Source of the DNA: Porphyra umbilicalis
Lineage: Eukaryota; Rhodophyta; Bangiophyceae; Bangiales; Bangiaceae
Assembly (NCBI GenBank): GCA_002049455.2
Contig: KV918767.1
Coordinates: 118,256-182,255 of the forward strand
Reading direction: 5' to 3'
Length of the DNA: 64,000 bases
Within the stretch, counting starts at the first letter, position 1. Each line of letters opens with the position of its first letter. Both the position numbers and the translations under genes were made by a program. This document shows, in pieces, positions 21,486-31,261 of the stretch. The notes under the pieces are model-generated. The model searched no databases, was not told the origin of the DNA, and worked only from the letters and a program-made list of their open reading frames with translations.

Positions 21486-21787
21486 TAGGGGCAGCACGGG
21501 AAAAATGGGGGACGACGCAGACGACACAAGCGGGGTGTCGCCAACGGTGGGGCCAAGGAGCGAGCACCGCACAACGCACGACGAGTTAGGCGCCTGCATC
21601 GACCACCCCCCCCCCCCCCCAACCAAAGGACAACCGGCGGGCCGCCGAGGGGCAGCCAGCCACCGCCCCACCCCGCCGCCCGCGGTCCCCTTTGACACGC
21701 CCGACCGGTCGCCGCCACCAGCCCAGCGGCACCCCACGCCACACCCCCTACGCGGCGCCGTCGGCGCCCACGCCCCCCCGCGCCCAC

Positions 21788-22123
21788 CTACCGCGCCGAC
21801 GTCACCCACACGGTCGATCCGACGAGGACGCCCGTCGCGACGCCCTGAAACTTTTCCGCCTCGAGCTCCTCCCGCGACGGCCCCGCCGGGCGGGGCGTCT
21901 GGCGGGGGCGCTTGGCACCCGCCCCCGCCCCCACCGCTGCTGCCGCCGCCGCCGCCGCGGGTGGCGCGGGCGTACCGCCACCGCCGCCGCCGTCGCCACC
22001 GCCGCCGTCGCCGTCGACGCCGCCACCACCACCGCCACGCGTGTCGCCGCCAACGTCCATTGCATCGCCGTTGGCGGGCGGCGGCGGCGGCGGCGGCGGC
22101 GACGGCGCCGGTGCGGCCGAGGC

Positions 22124-22168
<45 letters not shown>

Positions 22169-22429
22169 CGACGACGCCATCACCGCCGCCGCCGCCGTCG
22201 TGTTGCCAGCGTCGCCATCGACGAGGGGCTCCTCCCGACCCCTTTTTTGGAGCACGCTCGTCGGCGCCGGTGGCGGGGCGGTGCCCGGCCCGCCGGGCGG
22301 CGGCGGCGGCGGCGGCGGGAGGAGGGCGCCGAGGCGCGCCACGAGGGCGGCTTTGAGGCCCCGCGCGTCGGCGCCGCGGCGTGACAGCTCGGCCCGCAGC
22401 TGGGAGACCGTCAAGGCGTTGGGATCCAT
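21788..22429 (-). CDS. SAP-domain nucleic-acid-binding protein
   Basis: The ATG at 22429 gives about 213 residues. It starts almost directly with a SAP domain, LTVSQLRAELSRRGADARG followed by LKAALVARL, the helix-turn-helix that binds AT-rich DNA or scaffold regions and is found in SARNP/Tho1 and other RNA-export or chromatin factors. The rest is low complexity: Pro, Ala and Gly runs, and a charged segment KRPRQTP...SREELEAEKFQG near the C-terminus that resembles no named domain. The stop follows directly on CGCG-GTAGGTGG, which would also serve as a 5' splice site, so a further 3' exon cannot be excluded. A 22-base C run sits 4 nt before the start. Function beyond nucleic-acid binding is unknown. 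Confidence 0.7.
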
Positions 22430-23040
22430 TGTAGGGGGGGGGGGGGGGGGGGGGGATGTGGCCGCGCAGGTGGGGGGGAGGAGCGCCCGCCGACCAGCCG
22501 GTGGGGTCGTCCGCGACCGAGACGCGGCGCCGGCGGCACGCCGCGGGGCGGGAGGCGCGCGTCGAGTGCCGCGGTCGGACTTGCTCGTTGGGCCACCAGC
22601 GTTGGTCGGATCACGGCCTGGAATCGGTGACGCACAAAACGCACTTTGAATTTGATCCACAAAGTAAATACAGGAACGGGCTGATGTCAGCCGGTGAACG
22701 GTGTCTCATCGATCCATGTAGTATCTCATCCAGAAGGGCACCCCGTCGATTGTGTAAGGAAAAGTCGTCGTGTGGGCCGTTTGCAGCTCCTCAGAGCACT
22801 GTAGTTCAAAGCAAATCACAATCAAGTCGCTTCAGTACGCGCGACCGGAGGGGGTCCCTTACAGCAGCGGTCGGCCCGCCCCGGATGGAATGCGGTCGGG
22901 ATTCAAATGCACTGCCGGACGGAAAGTCCAGCACAGGGGAATGGCAACGAGAGGCTGGAGAACAGATCGTTACAACGTTCCCGCGAGCTGGGCATCATCA
23001 CATCATTCACAGTGCTGGAATCACATTTCCCCGTCGCGGT
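22430..23040. other. Intergenic upstream of SAP gene
   Basis: Starts with a G22 run (22434-22455), then mixed sequence of ordinary composition from about 22600 to 23040. No recognisable coding frame; it holds the upstream region of the SAP gene and the left edge of the CCG-type array. Confidence 0.4.
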
Positions 23041-25185
23041 CCCACGAGCCGAGCGTCATGCCTGCCGCCCCCGCTGTATGGGCGCTACCCGCGGCGCATG
23101 TATGGCTGCCGCCGCCCCCGCGGCGGCTCCCGCTGCACCTCGCTGCCCCCCCCGCAGCGGTTGCCGCCGTCCCCCTCTGCCGCCGTCCCCCGCTGCCAGT
23201 TCCCCTGGCTGCCGCCGCCCCCGCGGCGCGGCCACTCCTGGCTGCCGCCGCCGCCGCCCCGGCTGCCACCGCCGCCGCCCCCAGCCGCCGCCGCCCCCCG
23301 GTTCTCGGCACCGCCGGGTGCCGCCGCCGCCCGCTCTGGCTTCCCTCGCCACCGCCCCTGGCCACCGCCGCCCCCAGCTGCTGCCGCCGCGGGCTGCCGC
23401 CCCCGGCCGACGCCGCGCCTAGGCGCCGCCGCCGCCGCCACCTGTCTTCCCCCGCCGCCCTCCCCGGCTGACACCGCCGCCACCACCGCCTCCGGCCACC
23501 GCCGCCGCTGCCCCCGGCCTCCGACGCCCCGGCCTGGCGCCGCCACCGCCCCGGGGTGCCGCCGCCGCCGCCCCCGGCCGCCGCCGCCGCCGCCACCCCG
23601 AGTCGCCGCCGCCGTCGCCACCGGCCGCTGCCGCCGCCGCCCCTGCCTGCCGTCGCCTCCGCGCCTGGCCGCCGCAGCCGCCGCTCCCAGCTGTCTCAGC
23701 CGCCGCCCCCGCCCGCAGCCGCCCCTGCCTGGAGCCGCCGCCACCTCGTGCTGCCACCGGCGCCACCGCCGCCCCCTTCCGCCGCCGCCCCTGCCTGCCG
23801 CCGCCCCCGCCCCTGGCCGCCGCCGCTGCCGCTCCCAGCTGTCTCCGCCGCCGCCCCTGGCAGCAGCCGCCGCTGCCCCATACCGCCACCGTCGCCGCAC
23901 CCGGCTGCCGCCACCGCCGGCCGCCGCCGCCGCCACCGCCGCCACCGCCGCCCCCTGCCGCCGCTGTCCCTGCATGCCGCCGCCGCCCCTGCCCGCCGCC
24001 GCCGCCGCCCCTGCCCGCCGCCGCCGCCGCCCCCAGCCGCCACCGCCGCCCCCAGCCGCTACGGCCGCCGCCCCCCGGCCGCCGCCGGCCCCGCTCCCGG
24101 CGGCTGCTACCGCAGCCCCCGGCCGCTGCCGCCGCCACGGCCGCTGCCACCATCGCGGCCGCCCCCTGCCGTCGCCGCCACAGGCCGCCGCCGCCGCAGC
24201 CCCCGGCCGCCGCCGCCGCCGCCCCTGGCCGCCGTCGCCGCCGCCACCGGCCGCCGGCGCCGCCGCTCCCGGCCGCTCCCGTAGCCGCCCCGGGCTGTCG
24301 CCACCGCCGGCCTCGGGGGTGTCCGACGCCGCCCTCTGCAGCCGCCGCCCTTGACTGCCACCGCCGCAGCCCCCATCCACCTCCGCCGCTGCCCCAGGCC
24401 GCCGCCGCCCCTGCATGCCGCCTCCGCCGCCCCCGGCCGCCGCCGCCCCCAGCCGCTGCCTTCAATGCCGCCGCCCACTGCCTTCGCCGTCACCGGCTGC
24501 CGCCGCCGCCGCCCCCGGCGGCTGCCGCCGCCGCCCCCGGCCACTGCCGCCGCTCCCGGCGGCTGCTGCCGCCCCCGGCCGCTGCCGCCGCCGCCCTCGG
24601 CTGCTGCTACCGCCGTCCCCGGCCGCTGCCGCCGCCGCCCCCGGCTGCTGCCGCCACCGCCGCCACCCCCTGCCGTCGCCGCCACCACCCGTCGCCGCCG
24701 CCGCCCCTGGCGGATGCCGCCGCCGCCCCCAGCGGCCGCCGCCGCTGCCCGTGGCGGCTGCCGCCGCCGCCCCCAGCGGCCGCCGCCGCCGCCCGTGGCG
24801 GCTGCCGCCGCCGCCCCCAGCCGCCGGCCGCGGCGGCGGCCGTCGCCGCCCCCGGTCGCCACCACCCCTGCATGCCGTCGCCGGCGCCCGGTGCCCCCGG
24901 TGCCCCCGGCTACTGCCGCCACTGCCACCGCCCGCTGCCGTAGCTGGTACCGGGCGCCGCCGCTGGCACCCCCGGCCGCCGTTGACGCCGCCCCCGGCGG
25001 CCGCCGCCGCCGCCCCCTGCCACGGCCGCCCTTTGATGCCGCCACCGCCGCCCGCCGCGGCCGCCGCCGCCGCCTGCTGCCACCCCCTCCCCTGTCTGCC
25101 ACGGCCGCATCCCCTAGCCGCCACCGCCGCCGCTCCCTGCCGCCGCCGTGCCTGCATGCCGCCGCCGCCGCCTGGTGACTGTTGT
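23040..25185. repeat. 2.1-kb degenerate CCG-type array
   Basis: Over two kilobases of GCCGCC-based sequence built from words such as GCTGCCGCCGCCCCCGGC, with irregular CTG, CAC and TGCATGC interruptions (for example CCTGCATGCCGCCGCC several times). Because stop codons are absent by composition, several frames on both strands stay open for hundreds of codons (Pro/Ala/Arg or Gly/Ala/Arg). No domain, normal start context or non-repetitive protein segment is present, so it is called satellite-like rather than coding. Both edges return abruptly to ordinary composition (about 23040 and 25185). Confidence 0.75.
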
Positions 25186-26059
25186 TTCTTTGGAGTGCAG
25201 AAACGGTATGAAAGAAGCATTTTTGCAGAAAAAGACCGACATGGCCGTGATCAGCGCCCATCAGAGATCCAAGAATGATCCTCTCCAAGAAAGTTGTGTT
25301 TTACTCATGTTTGGCCCAGAAATGCTCGACACATCTCAGACGTGGGCAAGACTGCACGTGTGAAGGAACGCGTGAAGCAAGTGTACCCGACAGCACCTTT
25401 CTTTTCGAAGCTGGCCAGGAAGCACACACAACATCATGAGTGATGTGCAATGGTGTTTTTTCGTTGAAAAAACAATGAGAGCCGCTGTAGGCAGGTAGGG
25501 AAGCGCAATCAACGATTCCACTGGATTGTGCAGTGTCATCACAAAGACGTGTGATCCACTGGACTAAGCAGTGTCGGCGATCTACCGAATGCAGTGGTCA
25601 GGATGTGGCGACAGAGAGGGTCTGTCGCAGGATGCTATTCTTGAGCACATGCCACCTGCACCCCCCGCGCCCGCTCGGCTACCACGCCCCGGTCGCTAGT
25701 AACACGCCCAGTCAGTATCCCGTCCACCCCCACCCAGTTTTCCACCTCGCACCCTACCCAAACCGCGCTGCCCCCCCACCCAGTACCATGCTCGACCTGC
25801 ACCTCAGTACAAATCCTCCCCCCCCACCCCATACCCCACCTCCTTCACCACCCACGGCGACACCTCTTTTTGAGACCCGTCAGAACATGCTGGGGCCCGC
25901 TGTCTTACTCTGTCTTGTGACGCTCACATCCATCAAACAGCCACCGTTACGTCACGTCAAGAGATATCCAGAAATGTTACCTGGGCACGCATCATTGTCG
26001 TAAATTCAAGCACGCCAGAGTCCACTATCGATATAATTTTCTCGTCGCAATGTGCCCCG
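25186..26059. other. Intergenic, ordinary composition
   Basis: Between the CCG array and the C-rich tract before CysQ. Mixed composition, short frames only, no domain recognised. GAAAAA/TTTTTC-type short inverted words occur near 25450-25475. Confidence 0.4.
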
Positions 26060-26255
26060 ACGGCACCCCCCACCAGGGCCCCCCCCAGAGCACCCCCCCC
26101 AGAGCCCCCCCCCCCAGGCCCCCCCCGCACCCCCCCCCGAGCCCCCCCCCAGCCCCCCCCAGGCGCCCCCAGCAGCCCCACCCCCCCCCCCCCCCAAACC
26201 CCACGCACGCCCCCCCCCCCCCCCCCCACACGCCCCCTGAGACCCCCCCCCCGTC
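26060..26255. repeat. C-rich tract with quadruplex potential
   Basis: About 200 bp of C5-C13 blocks spaced by short AG, GC or A spacers on the plus strand; the minus strand is correspondingly G-rich with many runs of three or more. Such spacing permits G-quadruplex or i-motif folding. It ends about 210 bp before the CysQ start codon. Confidence 0.7.
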
Positions 26256-26464
26256 GATTGTAGCCCACCTACACGTCGAATCGACGGGGTGCGTTTTTTT
26301 TGAAATACAACCTCCATCGATCCGTTGCGACTGTGACCGCCTGCACACGGCGCAGCGGTGGTCGACCTCTTCTCCGCCCGCGCCACCCATCGCCACCTGC
26401 GCGTCGCTCCCACCCCCATCTCCACCCCCTTTCCCCGAAAACAAGCCACCCCCTCTTTGCAACG

Positions 26465-27325
26465 ATGGACAAGACACTGTCTGTGACGGGCGGCTCGGTC
26501 CGCCTCGGCGACATTGTCGCCATTGCCCGCGACGCGGGCGCCGCCATCATGCAAATTTACACGGGCGACGAGGCCGAGTGGGAGACCAAAACCAAAACCG
26601 ACGCCTCCCCCCTCACCGCCGCCGACCTCACCGCCAATGCGCTCATCTGTGAGCGCCTCGGCGCCCTCGACCCCGCCTTCCCCATCATGAGCGAGGAGAA
26701 TAAGCAGCTCGACTTTGACGCCCGCGCCGGCTGGACCTACTACTGGTGCGTCGACCCGCTCGACGGCACCAAGGAGTTCCTCAAGCGCAATGGCGAGTTT
26801 ACCGTCAACATTGCGCTGATGCGCAACGCGCCCGCGGCGGGCGGGGAGGACGCCCCGCACGGCGCCGCGCGGCCGGTGCTCGGCGTCGTCTACGCGCCAG
26901 CGACGGGCGTTGCCTACTTTGCCGCGTCGGGCGTCGGCGCGCACGTGGCGCCCGCCCCCGACGGCGCGGCAGAGGCGCCGCTGGCGGCAGCGTCGTTCAA
27001 GGAGTCGGACGCCGGCTTGACGCTCGTGTGCAGCCGCTCGCACATGGACGACCGGACCGCCGCCTTTGTCGCGTCCTACACGGACGCGGCGACGGCGAGT
27101 ATGGGCTCCTCCCTCAAATTTATGCTCATTGCGGAGGGCAAGGCGCACGTGTACCCGCGGCTGGCACCGACGATGGAGTGGGACACGGCCGCGTCGCAGG
27201 TGGTCGTGGAGGAGGCGGGCGGCAGCGTCGTGCGGGAGGATACGGGCAAGCCGGTGGGGTACAACAAGCGGGACCTCCTCAACCCGTTCTTTATCGCGCG
27301 TGGTAGGGTGCAAAAAGAGGCGTGA
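26465..27325 (+). CDS. 3'(2'),5'-bisphosphate nucleotidase, CysQ type
   Basis: Removes the 3'-phosphate of PAP (adenosine 3',5'-bisphosphate), a by-product of sulfotransfer and sulfate assimilation; belongs to the lithium-sensitive, Mg-dependent inositol-monophosphatase superfamily. The ATG at 26465 gives 286 residues. Motifs include TKTDASPLTAAD near residue 43, EEN after residue 78, the metal-binding DPLDGTKEF (near 97-105) followed by NGEFTVNIAL, GSSLKF, and PTMEWDTAA near residue 238. These match bacterial-type CysQ more closely than eukaryotic Hal2/SAL1, which have longer N-terminal lobes. Intronless. The upstream leader is pyrimidine-rich. Converges with mitochondrial EF-G, 462 bp apart. 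Confidence 0.92.
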   Translation: MDKTLSVTGGSVRLGDIVAIARDAGAAIMQIYTGDEAEWETKTKTDASPLTAADLTANALICERLGALDPAFPIMSEENKQLDFDARAGWTYYWCVDPLDGTKEFLKRNGEFTVNIALMRNAPAAGGEDAPHGAARPVLGVVYAPATGVAYFAASGVGAHVAPAPDGAAEAPLAAASFKESDAGLTLVCSRSHMDDRTAAFVASYTDAATASMGSSLKFMLIAEGKAHVYPRLAPTMEWDTAASQVVVEEAGGSVVREDTGKPVGYNKRDLLNPFFIARGRVQKEA

Positions 27326-27787
27326 TGGGCGGCGGGGGGGAGGGACGGGCGGCGGACCTGGGGGGAGCGACACGGGTGGCCTCGCCCAGGTGCCACGCGT
27401 TGGGGGTGGGAATGAACGCTGTGTCACACGGCGCCCAGTGCGGGCAGAGACGCGGCGTGTGACACGCACGTGGGTGGGGGCGGCCGGACCGGTCCGTGCA
27501 CTTCTCCTAAACCTTTCAACACACACCCGCACGGGCGTGCTCGGGCGGCGCACGACGCCTTTGGCGGCACGGCTGGCTAGGCCATCACCCTCCTCACCAC
27601 ACCCCACCCCCTCACAATACCTTGATATCAGTGGCAGCCGTGAGGCACGCACCCGCTGGGGCGGCATCACAGCAACCGGCGCAGGCGGAGAACAACCGCC
27701 CCCGGTCACACGCAGACACTGGTACCACATCCACCACAGGGACCGCACACGGGGCGTCGCCGCCGCGCGAGCGCCATCCCACCCCGC
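27326..27787. other. Convergent 3' intergenic region
   Basis: Lies between the stop codons of CysQ (plus) and EF-G (minus). It must contain both 3' UTRs and polyadenylation signals; no AATAAA was noticed. No coding frame recognised. Confidence 0.4.
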
Positions 27788-30352
27788 CTACTGCTTGCGT
27801 CCCGCCATCTTCTTCTCCTCGTAAGCCTCTTGGAGCGCCTTGATCTCTGACTGCGGCGCCGGCCGGTGCTCGAGGAGCTCCATCGAGTACTCGCCCTTGC
27901 CCTGCGTCCCCGACCGCAGCTCCGTCGAGTAGCCAAACATGGCCGACAGGGGCACCTCGGCCTCAATCGTCACATCGTCCCCGTGCGTCGTCGACGCCAG
28001 GATGACCGCCCGCCGGCGGTTGAGGCCTCCCATGACGCCGCCCTGGAACTCGGACGGCGCCGCCACCTCCACCCGCATGACCGGCTCGAGGACCGTCGCG
28101 CCGGCGGCCGCGTACGCTTGGCGAAAGCCCATAATCGACGCCATCCGAAAGGCCAACTCGTTCGAGTCGACCGAGTGCGCCTTGCCGTCGCGAAGCGTAA
28201 AGGTCACCCCCTGCACCGCGTGGCCGGTCAGCGCGCCGTCCGCGCACGCCTCACGAAAGCCCTTTTCAATGGCGGGCAGGAACTGGGGCGGCACGTTGTT
28301 GCCGACGAGCTTGTTGACAAACACATTCTCCTTGTCGCCGCCGGGCGTCGGGGCCAAGTCGCCAATGACGCCCGCAAACTGCCCGCTGCCGCCCGACTGC
28401 TTCTTGTGCACATAGTTGAACGACGCGTCGGACAACACCGTCTCCCGGTAGTTGACCTTGGGCGCCCCGACGGTCACCTCGACGCCATACTCGCGCTGCA
28501 TCCGCTGCACGTAGATTTGGAGGTGGAGTTCGCCCATGCCGGAAATGATCGTCTCCTTGGACTCGGGGTCGAGGGCGACGCGGAACGTCGGGTCCTCGCG
28601 GGAGAAGCGGGCGAGCGCCTTGGCAAACGCGGCGCCCCCGTCCGACCGCTTGGCCGGTGTGATGGCCAGGGAGATGACCGGGTCGGGGACGTGGAGCGAC
28701 TCGAGGGAGACGAGCGGCCCGCCGGCAGCGTCGACAAACGTGTCGCCCGACGCGCACTCCATGCCAAACATGGCGCAAATGTCCCCCGCCGGCGCCGCCT
28801 CCACGTCTGTCATCTCGGACGAGTGCATTTGGACGAGGCGCGGCACCTTGGTGCGCTTGCCCGTGCGGACGTTGAGGATGGAGGCGCCCCGCCGGAGGAC
28901 GCCCTGGTAGACGCGGATGTAGGTCAGCTGCCCAAAGCGGCCGTCTTCCAGCTTAAAGGCGAGCGACACGAGCGGCGCAGACGCGTCGGGCACCAGCTCA
29001 AAGGACCGCTCTGCGAGCTCGGGCGCCGCCGCCGCGACCGCGTCGTCAGCCTTCCCGGCGGCAGCGTCGGCCTCGTCGGCCACCGCGGCCGCGTCGTCGG
29101 CGGCCGAGGCGGCCTCGGCCGCCGCCGCGGTCCCCGCACCACGCCCGCGCCGGGCGCCCTTGTCGAGCAACACCGCCGTATTCGTCACGTCCCCCGGGTG
29201 CGGGAGGTACGCAACGACAGCGTCGAGGAGCGTCTGCACGCCCGTGTTTTTGAGCGCCGAGCCGAGGAGGACGGGCGTAAAGGTGCGGGCAATGGTCGCC
29301 CGCCGCACCGCGGCAACGATTTGCTCCTCTGAGATGGGCTCCTCGGCCAAATACAGGTCGCCTACCACCTCGTCCACGTCGGCGAGCGTCTCGATGAGTT
29401 CGGCGCGGGCGGCTTCGACGGCGTCCACCATCTCGGCGGGCACCGCCTCGCGGCGGATTTCCTCCCCATTCGGCCCGTCAAAGTAGACGGCCTCCCGCGT
29501 AATCACGTCGACGATGCCGCAGAGGTCGCCCTCGAGCCCAATGGGCACCTGCAACGCGGCGGCGGCAATGTGGAACTTGGACCGCAGCTGCTCGACGACG
29601 CGCGCCGGGTCCGAACCGGCCCGGTCGAGCTTGTTGATAAACGTAATGCGCGGCACGCGGTACCGCTTCATCTGCCGGTCGACGGTGAGCGACTGGGACT
29701 GTACGCCCGACACGGCGCACAGGACGAGGACGGCGCCGTCGAGGACGCGGAGCGCGCGCTCAACCTCAATCGTAAAGTCGACGTGGCCGGGCGTGTCGAT
29801 AATGTTGATGTCCGCGTCGCCCCACGTGGCGGACGTGGCCGCCGACTGGATGGTGATGCCCTTCTCCCGCTCCAAGTCCATCGAGTCCATTTTGGCGCCG
29901 ACGCCGTCCTTGCCCCGCACCTCGTGGATGGCGCGGATGCGGCCAGTGTAGAAGAGGACGCGCTCCGAGAGGGTGGTTTTGCCAGAATCAATGTGCGCGC
30001 TAATGCCGATATTCCGCCGCCGGAGGAGGGCGGGGTCAAGGGTCGGGCGGGGGGGGGCGGGGGGGGACCTTGCGGGAGCGCCCGCGGCTGTTGGTTCCCG
30101 ATCATCCGCAGCAGGGGCGGCCATGGAGGGAGCCGCCGGCGGCGCCTGCCCGTGCCAAGCGCTGATCGACAGCCTCGAGGGGTGGGGGGGGCACGCAGCG
30201 ACCGCCACAAGGGCCGGCGCGCGACCGGACGGGGCGGGGGTGGCCGACTTCCAGCGGAGGCCAACAGCCGTCGAAGACGCGACCGTCGGGAGGCGCGGCC
30301 GCCGAAGCAGGCGGGGCGCCGCCCGGCCCGCTATCCGCGCCACAGACGACAT
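27788..30352 (-). CDS. Mitochondrial translation elongation factor G (MEFG1)
   Basis: GTPase that drives ribosome translocation in the organelle. The ATG at 30352 gives 854 residues; the first 110 ([19 protein letters not shown], then Ser/Ala/Pro/Arg-rich) form a typical mitochondrial targeting region. Domain I has the P-loop [15 protein letters not shown], switch [23 protein letters not shown] and [10 protein letters not shown]. Domains II-V follow, with the usual [20 protein letters not shown]. The C-terminus keeps [11 protein letters not shown]. An Ala/Asp-rich insertion of about 50 residues sits between domains I and II. EF-G1-type sequence supports the mitochondrial translocase rather than the recycling factor EF-G2. 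Unbroken and intronless over 2.5 kb. The frame is open further upstream, but that part is not protein-like. Confidence 0.95.
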   Translation of the reverse strand: MSSVARIAGRAAPRLLRRPRLPTVASSTAVGLRWKSATPAPSGRAPALVAVAACPPHPSRLSISAWHGQAPPAAPSMAAPAADDREPTAAGAPARSPPAPPRPTLDPALLRRRNIGISAHIDSGKTTLSERVLFYTGRIRAIHEVRGKDGVGAKMDSMDLEREKGITIQSAATSATWGDADINIIDTPGHVDFTIEVERALRVLDGAVLVLCAVSGVQSQSLTVDRQMKRYRVPRITFINKLDRAGSDPARVVEQLRSKFHIAAAALQVPIGLEGDLCGIVDVITREAVYFDGPNGEEIRREAVPAEMVDAVEAARAELIETLADVDEVVGDLYLAEEPISEEQIVAAVRRATIARTFTPVLLGSALKNTGVQTLLDAVVAYLPHPGDVTNTAVLLDKGARRGRGAGTAAAAEAASAADDAAAVADEADAAAGKADDAVAAAAPELAERSFELVPDASAPLVSLAFKLEDGRFGQLTYIRVYQGVLRRGASILNVRTGKRTKVPRLVQMHSSEMTDVEAAPAGDICAMFGMECASGDTFVDAAGGPLVSLESLHVPDPVISLAITPAKRSDGGAAFAKALARFSREDPTFRVALDPESKETIISGMGELHLQIYVQRMQREYGVEVTVGAPKVNYRETVLSDASFNYVHKKQSGGSGQFAGVIGDLAPTPGGDKENVFVNKLVGNNVPPQFLPAIEKGFREACADGALTGHAVQGVTFTLRDGKAHSVDSNELAFRMASIMGFRQAYAAAGATVLEPVMRVEVAAPSEFQGGVMGGLNRRRAVILASTTHGDDVTIEAEVPLSAMFGYSTELRSGTQGKGEYSMELLEHRPAPQSEIKALQEAYEEKKMAGRKQ

Positions 30353-31261
30353 GGTGCGGGCGGGGCCAACCGGCACGCCGCGACGCCGACCTGCCGCTGC
30401 GGTGCACCGGTGGCTGTCGAGACCAGATGGCAGTACGAGCGAGGGGAGGCAGTGAAAAAGCGTTGGAGGGGGCTGCTTCGCCTCAGAATGAGGCGGCTTG
30501 GTGCAGCACCGACACGGCGGCGGCGTAGTGAGCCGTGGTGGTAGCCCAGAGCAGGAAGGTCTGGTCGTCCCGCCGTCGTGAACCAGAGTTCCCGAGGAGC
30601 GGATCAAGTCCATCGCAGCCAACTTGATGAAAATACAACTGGCTCGGTGAAAATGTTCGAAGAATCTCGCTCTTTCTTTCACTTGAGCATCCGGGGGACG
30701 CGCGAGGTCCAGCTGGGATAACGCGTCGATTCTCTCTTCGCGCCCCCGCGCGACCGCCGCTTTGCGGCGGTCAACGTCGGTCGTGGCGCAGCCCTCTGTG
30801 TACACATTGAGACAGGCCGATGTGGTAGCGCTCGGCAAGCCAGAACTCTACACTGCACAATTTGTCTTTGGCACTCGTCAGTCCAGGCCCTGGTTGCCTC
30901 CCACCATCGTCAAGACAGAGCCCATCTCCGCCAAGGGTCCAGTGTAGAGATGTGCATTCTTACGCCACGTTGTGTAATTTCAATGAATTTTCAAGGCCCC
31001 TCGCACAGACCCTTTCCTTTGTGACTTTCACGTAACGTGAAATTCTTACGCTGTATTACGAACGTGTCTCGTTCTGAGTGGCTCAAGCGTCCCAGCGGCG
31101 CTTCATGGGTGCAGATTTGTATCTCGCCGCGCCACTGCCGCGGCCACCGTCGTCAATATGGTCGTCACCGCCCGTCGTCAGTTGCACACGGCCCCTTCGT
31201 CGATCATTGTCTCTGTGCTTCCTACACCCATCCTTCCCGTCCCCCACACCTTTCTGCCACC
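30353..31261. other. Intergenic between EF-G and hAT element
   Basis: Upstream region of EF-G and left flank of the hAT transposon. Composition drops towards even from about 30950. A small inverted repeat (TTTCACGT/ACGTGAAA around one base, about 31026-31042) lies before the hAT ORF. The hAT terminal repeat is presumably here but could not be matched to a right end. Confidence 0.4.

Noticed and set aside
22456-25288. Very long Pro/Ala/Arg-rich or Gly/Ala/Arg-rich frames on both strands
   Set aside because: They are open because the CCG-type array lacks stop codons in every frame; no domain, no unique sequence, no preferred strand.
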